DNA from: Clostridiales bacterium
GTDB lineage: Bacteria; Bacillota; Clostridia; Lachnospirales; Lachnospiraceae
Direction: 5' to 3'
Assembly (NCBI GenBank): GCA_020860365.1
Contig: JAJBUL010000303.1
Location: 36,676 to 75,029 of the forward strand
DNA: 38,354 nt
In this document: positions 9,736 to 17,206 of the stretch, piece by piece
Layout: every line of letters begins with the position of its first letter
Position numbering within the stretch: the stretch's first letter is position 1
The notes under the pieces: generated by a model
The model's input: only the letters and a program-made list of their open reading frames with translations
Databases searched by the model: none
What the model was told of the DNA's origin: nothing
Translations under genes and position numbers: made by a program

Positions 9736-10266
9736 CTACTGTAACTGCCTCGTGATTGACCTCCTCAGATGACCGGATATCACTATATCATTTTCATCGT
9801 CACGACCGATCGTGGCTCTCGATGCCAGAAGCGGAAAACGTCTCCACGTTCCTTCTTCCTTCCCGTCCAGATACAGAATCAGAACCGAATTTTTTTCATT
9901 CGGATTCTCAGGCTGAATGCGAAGAATATTACCATTTTTCAGCTCATAATATTTTTTATTTCCTTTCAGAAAACGCTGGTAACCGTCAGCTTCGAGAATC
10001 GTCCCATTGCTGCTGCCCAGATCGGCATAGTACACCTGAAATCCATCTAATTTAAATTTACCATGGGAACGTGATATGATTCTCGCCGGAATCACAATGT
10101 CATTTCGATCCGTAAGCTGTCCCATGAGAAGGCGCGTTTTCCCAAACGCATCAAGAGAGATTTCTCTTACATTCCCATTCGTATCAATTACAATTAGATA
10201 GCGATCGCCATTTTTTTTCATCTGCGGAAGAACCCCCGCTTTCACTGTTCCGGTATACTCACTCAC
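9736..10266 (-). CDS. FHA-domain protein with a truncated second FHA-like N-terminus
   Basis: First FHA RLLMGQLTDRNDIVIPARIISRSHGKFKL...DLGSSNGTILE; second start SRATIGRDDENDIVIS ends abruptly at GHLRRSITRQLQ*. Confidence 0.8.
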   Translation of the reverse strand: MSEYTGTVKAGVLPQMKKNGDRYLIVIDTNGNVREISLDAFGKTRLLMGQLTDRNDIVIPARIISRSHGKFKLDGFQVYYADLGSSNGTILEADGYQRFLKGNKKYYELKNGNILRIQPENPNEKNSVLILYLDGKEEGTWRRFPLLASRATIGRDDENDIVISGHLRRSITRQLQ

Positions 10267-10296
10267 GCTTTTCTCTCTCCCTGAATTATCCCTGGG

Positions 10297-11250
10297 TTAT
10301 TCCAGTACCAGAGGATTTTCTCCATTTCCAATGAAAATTCTGGTTCCTTTCTCTATCAGCGCAAACTGACCATTCTCAACCACTCCAATTCCTTCTATTT
10401 TCGTATATCCATAGGAAACCAGTGCATAATTCTGTTTTTCCTCGTGAAACCGTATCATACAATGCAGGTTCAGTATTCCATTCCCTGACGCAATCAGATT
10501 ACACTGTGAGGGATCTTGTCCTATTTTTACCTCTTCCCCATGATCGATTGGTATCCTTGCTCCACTCAATTCGCCGAACTGACAGAGGATCGCCGCTGTA
10601 GATGGAGCAGCGGCATTCTGTCCTTCTTCAGTCTCTTCCCCTCTCGTAAGGATAAAAGCCGCTACGGATAAAACAGTAACCAATATAGAACAGAGAATGA
10701 TTATCCAGTAACCAACCCCAAGGCTTTTCCATATAATTGACCGGAAAGAAGCTGCCCCGTCATTGCCCAACAATATCTGATACGTCAGGCGGAGTACTGG
10801 CCCGCTCAGCAAATCATCCAATATCACTGACATTCTCTCCGGGAGGTAAAGAAAACCATAGGTCAGAAGAACCACTGGAGAAACAAGTGATACCCCCGCC
10901 GTCACGCAGTAACTCCAACGAGGCTTCACTATACTGAAAGCAATCACAAGAACAGATAGTATATAAGGAAGTAAAAGAATAATTTTCAGCTGAAAAACAA
11001 GAGTATTCAGGAGATCACTTTCCAGAGCATCCGCAGCCTGGCCGGTTATAAAAGCACCCTGAATCAGTGAAAACGCAGAAAAAGATAGTTGCCCATCCGT
11101 ATCCAGTTCTGAAGTGATATATTCAAGAAAACTCTTTTCCACTCCGCTGAATTTGTCTGGAATAATCACTATGTAAGCAAATACCATACTGATTAGAAGA
11201 ATAATTGTTACGAGTGAAATTAATGCATTACATATGTACCTTTTTTTCAT
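10297..11250 (-). CDS. Multi-TM membrane protein with degenerate C-terminal FHA-like domain
   Basis: Several hydrophobic helices; C-terminus GARIPIDHGEEVKIGQDPSQCNLIASGNGILNLHCMIRFHEEKQNYALVSYG...IFIGNGENPLVLE has FHA-like spacing. Confidence 0.65.
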   Translation of the reverse strand: MKKRYICNALISLVTIILLISMVFAYIVIIPDKFSGVEKSFLEYITSELDTDGQLSFSAFSLIQGAFITGQAADALESDLLNTLVFQLKIILLLPYILSVLVIAFSIVKPRWSYCVTAGVSLVSPVVLLTYGFLYLPERMSVILDDLLSGPVLRLTYQILLGNDGAASFRSIIWKSLGVGYWIIILCSILVTVLSVAAFILTRGEETEEGQNAAAPSTAAILCQFGELSGARIPIDHGEEVKIGQDPSQCNLIASGNGILNLHCMIRFHEEKQNYALVSYGYTKIEGIGVVENGQFALIEKGTRIFIGNGENPLVLE

Positions 11251-11271
11251 TCCTCTTTCCTCTCCCTTTGA

Positions 11272-12688
11272 TCACTGTATAATCAGAATTTCTACGTTTT
11301 CCTGTTCTTCGGAATCCTCATCAGTGCCTCTGCTATCTTCCAGAATCGAAATCACATCCGTTTCTGTATTTGTTCCGGGATTTGATCCAGAGACTGTTCC
11401 AGCCTCAATCCCTGTTTCTGACTCTGCATCTGCTCCGGTCGGAGGGTAAATTGTCAGCAGCCCATATATGCCAAGGGCACCAAGTGCCAGCATTACAGAT
11501 ATCATGGCCGCAACCCTGAGCATGCCAGATTTTTTTCTCCGCTCCAATATCTTCGAAGTCTTCTTCTATGCCGTCCTCCCTCATCTGAAAGGAATCCCCT
11601 CCCAGATCGTTTTTTCGATAATACCCACCTCTCTGATAAAGGCCATCGCCCACAACATCATAAACCTGTTTCCGAAAAACCGCAGCCTCCCCTGGGTAAA
11701 TGTTCCCCGGTCCTTTCTGATATACATTACGTTCTGCCTCCATCAGCAAGCGTCGATATTCGCCCGCGGAAGGAATTCTCTGATCCCATTTCACTGCCAT
11801 AGACTGCATGAGGATTCTTTCTTTTTCAGGCGGAATACTCACGCCGCATCTGGATGGAGGCACCAGATGGTCTTCTATCGCACGCCCTGGGGAATCCTCT
11901 GGGCGCTCACCTGTAAGCATCCGGTAAAAAGTCGCCCCGACCGCATAAATATCCGTCCACGGTCCCAGATGCCCATGCGTACTGTATTGTTCCGCGGGAG
12001 CATATCCCGGTTTCAGCATCACAGAGATACTTCTCGCATCCCCCACAACCGCCGCACGGGCTGCTCCAAAATCAATCAGCTTTACCTGATGTGAAGCAGT
12101 GAGGTATATATTATCTGGCGCAATATCCCGATGGACAATTCCTTTCCTGTGAACAGCTTCCAGCCCGCCTAAAATCGCCAGAATAATCGGTTCCGCCTGT
12201 TCATAGGACATTCTTCTGTTTTGAGTCAGATGTTCTCGGAGTGTCTTGCCTTCGAGAAGTTCCATCACAATATATCCGGTACCATTTTCCAGAAAACAAT
12301 CATAAATATCTACAATCGACAGCGTCCCTGTAAAAATCGCGAGACGTTTCGCCTCATCCATAAAGCTGTCCAGTCCCGTGTGATACTGTCCTCCTACAGC
12401 ACCGGAATAAGTAGTAACATTCTTCGTCCCTTCTTTTCTGGAAACAAGGCCACTCGGAAAATATTCCTTAATCGCCACCGCGCGGTTCAGCATCCCATCA
12501 TATCCGATATAGGTAATGCCAAACCCACCGCTTCCAAGCGCCTTTCCAACAATATAGCGGCCGATCAATATTGTTTCTGGAGGCAAAAAATAATTCTCCT
12601 CTGATCCCTGCCCCTGTCGGTAACCACAAAACGGGCACACAACACTGTCCTCGTTTACCAGTTTCATACACCCCATACACAGCTTCAT
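11272..12688 (-). CDS. Zinc-ribbon Ser/Thr protein kinase with TM and acidic C-terminal tail; reading frame broken at an A7 tract (11530-11536)
   Basis: ORF 11405-12688 has GSGGFGITYIGYD, VAIKEYF, IVHRDIAPDNIYL, LIDFGAAR, GYAPAEQY. The next frame (ORF 11272-11547) supplies KKSGMLRVAAMISVMLALGALGIYGLLTIYPP plus an acidic tail. A six-A tract would join them in frame. Confidence 0.85.
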
Positions 12689-12787
12689 CTATCTCACCAC
12701 AATCTATAATCCTATACTTTCTTCAACTAATACACGGAACATCTCTGCCACTCTCTCCCAAAAAGCCTTGAATACATCTTTCGGTCA

Positions 12788-12816
12788 AGTATAACACATA
12801 TGATACTTTAAGGCAA
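12788..12816 (-). promoter_or_regulatory. Candidate promoter of the kinase/FHA cassette with overlapping inverted repeat
   Basis: Minus strand TTGCCT-N17-TATACT; inverted repeat AAGTAT-N10-ATACTT (12787-12808) covers the -10 and spacer. Confidence 0.55.
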
Positions 12817-12889
12817 TTTATTTTTGCCTGTTAGTTCATTTTTAATAAGAAATATCCCTGCTACTTTATTTTGAAAGGGGGAAGCCTTT

Positions 12890-13234
12890 ATGCAAAGTAA
12901 ACTGGAAATCGGAACGAGATTACGGCAGCTTCGAGAAGCTCTTGGCTATACACATGAAGAACTTGCAGAAATGATTAATGTTTCTCCTCGTTTCTGTTAT
13001 GATATGGAACTTGGAAACCGGGGAATGTCACTAAATACCTTATGCAGTCTTGCCGAAGCATTGAATACAACCTGCGACTATCTCCTTTTCGGCCCGGAAG
13101 ATAATGACTCAAAAAATCAACACGATCTGGATATGGAACCTTTTATAGCGATTGTGGAAGCTTGTCCCAATATAAAGCGGGAGAATCTTTTGAAAATTAT
13201 GACCAGTTATCTGGAGGCAGTACGTGAAGAATAA
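12890..13234 (+). CDS. XRE-family HTH transcriptional regulator
   Basis: IGTRLRQLREALGYTHEELAEMINVSPRFCYDMELGNRGMSLNTLCSLAEALNTTCDYLLFG; RBS GAAAGGGGG upstream. Confidence 0.93.
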   Translation: MQSKLEIGTRLRQLREALGYTHEELAEMINVSPRFCYDMELGNRGMSLNTLCSLAEALNTTCDYLLFGPEDNDSKNQHDLDMEPFIAIVEACPNIKRENLLKIMTSYLEAVREE

Positions 13235-13563
13235 TCTCTCTTTGTATTTCAGAACATAACATATATTCGCTAATGCAGTGCTTCCGTCTGCACGGATTCA
13301 TAGGCAGCCCGAATAGCTGTACACCGTTAAAACAGAATATTCATCATCCATTACCCATATTTCCTCCACATCTTCGAATTCCAATGCAGAGCGGAAGCAG
13401 GGTATTTCTGCGTTTCTTTCCAAACTCAAACACTCGTGTACATTATTTCATCAGTCCTTTTAAAGTATTGCTTTCTTTTATTACAAGTTACAACTACATA
13501 ATGTCTTTTATTACATTATTTATTTTTTATGTTATGTTGTTTTGTATTTATAAATATAGTTCT

Positions 13564-13591
13564 TGACTTATTTTGTTTTTCTTATATAATA
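13564..13591 (+). promoter_or_regulatory. Candidate sigma-A promoter upstream of the Rpn-like gene
   Basis: TTGACT-N16-TATAAT; a second TATAAT lies at 13635. Confidence 0.5.
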
Positions 13592-13660
13592 TAAATCAGT
13601 TCATTTTTCCACTTGCAAATTTCATAATTGCTTGTATAATAAAGAAAGGAGATGCTTTCC

Positions 13661-14791
13661 GTGGATAACGAACTTGCAAGGTCGATTTCCAACGCCGGTC
13701 TGAAGATCCAGTACGACGCACTCTGTCGGCAGGTACTCAGCCACAGAAATATACTCGCATGGATCCTTAAACACACAACCGAAGAATTCAAAACCTGTTC
13801 CATCGAGGAAATATCCGATTACATAGAAGGAACTCCTGCGATCGAAAGCATCCCTGTAAGCCCGGGCGAGACCAATTCCGCCAGCTATCGCTATCGTTCC
13901 CATCCTGGCTCACAATCGGAGCGGATTACAAGTATGGCGAATGAAAGTAGGGTTCATGGAGAAGGAGTTGTCTATTATGACATCCATTTTTCCGTACGAC
14001 TTCCCCAAAAGCGCCAGGAAACACTCCAGCCTGCCAGAGTTCAAAAAACTCAGGCTTCAAAATCCAGGGAACCGACAAAGGAAAATAATGTTACTATATC
14101 TCAACAGCCAAATAACAATTTTAAAAAAGAGGGGACGAAGCAAGCGCGGATTCTCGCAGATATAGAACCACAAAAGTCGTTTTACCCTGGATACAGAATC
14201 GAAACCCGTGGCATTTATTACAGTGTGCGAATGGTTTCTTCTCAGTTGACTACCGTATTCGAGGATTCTGATTATGACAGCATCATGAAAACCATAAGCA
14301 TTTTCATCTGTATGAATGCGCCAAAGAAATTTGGCAACGCTATCGTACGCTACTCGCTCACCCCGACTCACGTGTCGGGTAATTACCCGGATCGGCCTTC
14401 CGCTTATGATAAAATATGCACCGTCGTAATTACGTTAAATGAATCTGTCGCGACAGAAAACGTTTTTCTGCAGATGATGAATACACTTCTGTCAAAGGCA
14501 AAATCATACGAAGGGAAAAAAGAGGAACTGGAAAACAAATTTCACATCCCCATGAGCCGGGATACAATCGGAGAGGAGTTGAGATCCATGTGTAATTTAT
14601 CAGATCTGGTAGAAGAACAAGGCATTCAGAAAGGTATTCAAAAAGGTATTCAAAAAGGTATTCAAAAAGGCATTCGCATAGGAAAACAACGTGAGCGTAA
14701 AAGAGCTGACGCAGCTGAACAAAGAGCGATCCGCGCGGAACGGGAAGTGGAACGGCTGAAGAAGGAATTGCAGCTCTTGAAAGTGAACTAA
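13661..14791 (+). CDS. Rpn/PD-(D/E)XK nuclease family putative transposase-like protein
   Basis: GEGVVYYDIHFSV...DIEPQKSFYPGYRIETRGIYYSVRMVSSQL...ICMNAP...MCNLSDLVEEQGIQKGIQKG. GTG start 13661 fits AGGAG spacing better than ATG 13652. Confidence 0.75.
   Translation: MDNELARSISNAGLKIQYDALCRQVLSHRNILAWILKHTTEEFKTCSIEEISDYIEGTPAIESIPVSPGETNSASYRYRSHPGSQSERITSMANESRVHGEGVVYYDIHFSVRLPQKRQETLQPARVQKTQASKSREPTKENNVTISQQPNNNFKKEGTKQARILADIEPQKSFYPGYRIETRGIYYSVRMVSSQLTTVFEDSDYDSIMKTISIFICMNAPKKFGNAIVRYSLTPTHVSGNYPDRPSAYDKICTVVITLNESVATENVFLQMMNTLLSKAKSYEGKKEELENKFHIPMSRDTIGEELRSMCNLSDLVEEQGIQKGIQKGIQKGIQKGIRIGKQRERKRADAAEQRAIRAEREVERLKKELQLLKVN
14621..14680 (+). repeat. 12-bp in-frame tandem repeat (GGTATTCAAAAA)n encoding GIQK repeats
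   Basis: GGCATTCAGAAA GGTATTCAAAAA x3 GGCATTCGCATA. Confidence 0.9.
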
Positions 14792-14914
14792 AAATTGTGA
14801 ATTCTTTCGAGCAGGAGACGGGCTTTCCCGCCCCCTGCCTGCCGCGCAGATTGTTGTGTATCAGCGACACATGTTTCATTTCCGCAAGGCAACGATCCAG
14901 TCCGCGGACATTCC

Positions 14915-16207
14915 TTACCTGCGCGTTGCACATTCTTTACAGGTTCCAAGGTTGACATGCCCTCTCCCGCCATAGGAGAGAAAGCTTCCCTCTTTTGCGA
15001 TTTTTCCACAGTATTCACATTTGATCCATCGATTTCCTTCCGCATCACGAACAGGCGTTATCTGCTGCGAGAAGCTCTCTCCCATATTGCGTATAAAATC
15101 CGCTTCCCGTTTTTCGGCTTCTGCCCTCTGTCTTCTGCGTTCTTCCTGCTGTTTCTCCGCAAGCTCTGCCATGCGGCGCTTTGCTATCTCTTCCCTGTAG
15201 TTTCGTTCTTTCTCTATATTCTCCAGCTTTTTCCGGGCAGCTTCTACTTCCACTCTGCGCTTTTCCGCTTCTTCCTGCATTTTTTCTTCGGCTCTTATCC
15301 GATTTTTCTCTGCTTTTTCCCGGTACCTTCTCTCGGCTTCCTCTCGGCGTATTGCCTCCTTGTCCCTTTGGAGCTGCCTTGCCACATTTTTCCGTAAATA
15401 CTTGTCTTCTGCTTTCATCATCAGAGCTGTCAGCGGCTGATCCATGAACCGCAGGGAACCATCCTCATAAATAGAAAACTGTTTCAGCAGCCCTTCCGCG
15501 AATGGAATCTCTGCCCACAGTCCGTCAATATCCTGCGCGTAAAACACCGCTCTCAGAATCGCCTTATCATAGTCTGCGTCCGTCAATACCGCATATCCCG
15601 ATGATGTATTTTCGCCTAAAAGCAGACAATATCTCTGCCTGTTCTGTATTTTCATCATTCCTTCCGGATATTGCCCCCTGCATCCTCCATTCGCGCAATC
15701 AACCACATAGATAATACGGATTCCCTGGCCATTCCTTTCGAGAATTCCAATCTTTTCATCCGAAAGATTCGCTCTGTCATGGCAATAGCTCAGGGCCAGC
15801 TTTCTTTCCTTTGTCAGAAACGTAAACTCGTATTTTCTGTTTGTATCGTTCACCGCATGAATCGGGACACGACTCTCCAGATCTGCCGTTTCCAGTTTCT
15901 CATCCAGCCAGCATTTCAGTACAATTTTGGAATTGATTGAAGTTTTTCCTTCCGTGATCGCCCTGCACCCTGTGGCAGACAATCCATCTTTTATCCTGAA
16001 ATGCTGCTCCCGTTCATTTTTATCTCCCGCTACCAGAATCAGATTCGACCCACAGCCGCATGGACAAAACAATTCATTCTTCCTGCTTCTTTCCCGAAGT
16101 GCCCTTACCTTCTCCGGAATATTAATCTGCCGTCCTCCAATAACCGTATAGATTGTCTCAATACCGATATATTTACCGTCACACAGACATACTGTCCTTT
16201 GAGCCAT
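14915..16207 (-). CDS. CoiA-like (competence-type nuclease fold) protein with Lys/Arg/Glu coiled coil and C-terminal zinc finger
   Basis: ELFCPCGCGSNLILVAGDKNEREQHFRIKDG...INSKIVLKCWLDEKL; long KRRVEVEAARKKLENIEKERNYREE coil; CEYCGK...CKEC. ATG 16207 with GAGAGGGG upstream. Confidence 0.65.
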   Translation of the reverse strand: MAQRTVCLCDGKYIGIETIYTVIGGRQINIPEKVRALRERSRKNELFCPCGCGSNLILVAGDKNEREQHFRIKDGLSATGCRAITEGKTSINSKIVLKCWLDEKLETADLESRVPIHAVNDTNRKYEFTFLTKERKLALSYCHDRANLSDEKIGILERNGQGIRIIYVVDCANGGCRGQYPEGMMKIQNRQRYCLLLGENTSSGYAVLTDADYDKAILRAVFYAQDIDGLWAEIPFAEGLLKQFSIYEDGSLRFMDQPLTALMMKAEDKYLRKNVARQLQRDKEAIRREEAERRYREKAEKNRIRAEEKMQEEAEKRRVEVEAARKKLENIEKERNYREEIAKRRMAELAEKQQEERRRQRAEAEKREADFIRNMGESFSQQITPVRDAEGNRWIKCEYCGKIAKEGSFLSYGGRGHVNLGTCKECATRR

Positions 16208-17049
16208 ATGCAACCCCTCTCGCCTTGCCTCTGGCAAACCGGACAATACACACTGCTGCGTCCGCCGATCACGCTTTTTTGCAGCGTTTCCCCACATTTT
16301 TGGCACGGTTTTCCTGCTCTGCCATACACTCTCAGATAGGGAGTGTTCCAATAATCCTTTCCTTTTCCGGCTAGATACTCTTCCGCTGTCAGGCTGTTTT
16401 TTTCAATAAAATACTCCAGCTGCTTCGGGATCTCATCCGCAAGCACTTCCCACTCTTCACCTGTCAGGGCATTCGCTGGCTTTGACGGAGCAATTCCCGA
16501 GATGAACAGAATTTCATCGGAATAAATATTCCCAATCCCGGCAATTACTTTCTGATCCAGGAGGCATTCTTTGACTGGCTTCTTTCGTTTCCCCAGTCTG
16601 TCCGCAAGATACCCGGCACTGAAATCAGCATCAAACGGTTCTTTTCCCAGACTCTGGATGCCCGTCACCGTATCTGCTTCATCCGCGCGCAGATACCATA
16701 GTCGCCCGAATCTTCTGGTGTCAACAAAGCGCAGCTCCCACCCGTTATTCATTTGCAGGATGATATGGGTATGCTTCTCCATTTCATATTCTGGTGGTGT
16801 GAACAAAAGGCATCCGGTCATCCGCAAATGTACAGAAACCCGATCTCCGCTCTCCAGCAGGATCGTCAGAAACTTTCCTCTTCGTTTGGCGCCCTTCACC
16901 ACCTGGTTTTGCAATGCTTTCGCAAATGTCTTCGCATCTGGATAAGCGACCACTTCCGGGCGGTTGACTACAACATTTTGAATAGAAAGTCCTCTGAGCT
17001 GAGGCTCAATCACTCTTTTAACTGTTTCTACTTCTGGCAATTCCGGCAT
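16105..17049 (-). CDS. mutM: Formamidopyrimidine-DNA glycosylase with atypical C-terminal extension
   Basis: MPELPEVETVKRVIEPQLRG; DQKVIAGIGNIYSDEILF; zinc finger CQKCGETLQKSVIGGRSSVYCPVCQRQ. ATG at 17049. Confidence 0.95.
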   Translation of the reverse strand: MPELPEVETVKRVIEPQLRGLSIQNVVVNRPEVVAYPDAKTFAKALQNQVVKGAKRRGKFLTILLESGDRVSVHLRMTGCLLFTPPEYEMEKHTHIILQMNNGWELRFVDTRRFGRLWYLRADEADTVTGIQSLGKEPFDADFSAGYLADRLGKRKKPVKECLLDQKVIAGIGNIYSDEILFISGIAPSKPANALTGEEWEVLADEIPKQLEYFIEKNSLTAEEYLAGKGKDYWNTPYLRVYGRAGKPCQKCGETLQKSVIGGRSSVYCPVCQRQGERGCIWLKGQYVCVTVNISVLRQSIRLLEDGRLIFRRR

Positions 17050-17206
17050 CTGTTCTCTCCCGTATATCAAAATCTCTCATCCTGGCTTCGCCATCCAGCA
17101 GCTCATCCGGCAGCTTCCTGGTCGAATCAAAGCTTCGATTCAGGTAATGAATCAGCTTCATTACGAGTTTATTTCCATCTCTTTCACTGGTACGTACAAA
17201 TTCTAA

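Noticed and set aside
4905-12688. Type VII secretion (Ess/ESX) locus
   Set aside because: FHA proteins and a kinase are present, but no EssC/FtsK ATPase, WXG100, EsaA/EssA/EssB-like or LXG gene is visible.
14621-14680. CRISPR-like tandem repeat
   Set aside because: 12-bp contiguous in-frame repeats without spacers. No CRISPR array was found in the window.
14430-14933. 167-aa minus ORF with LFEYLFEYLFEYL
   Set aside because: Antisense of the 12-bp GIQK repeat in the Rpn-like gene.
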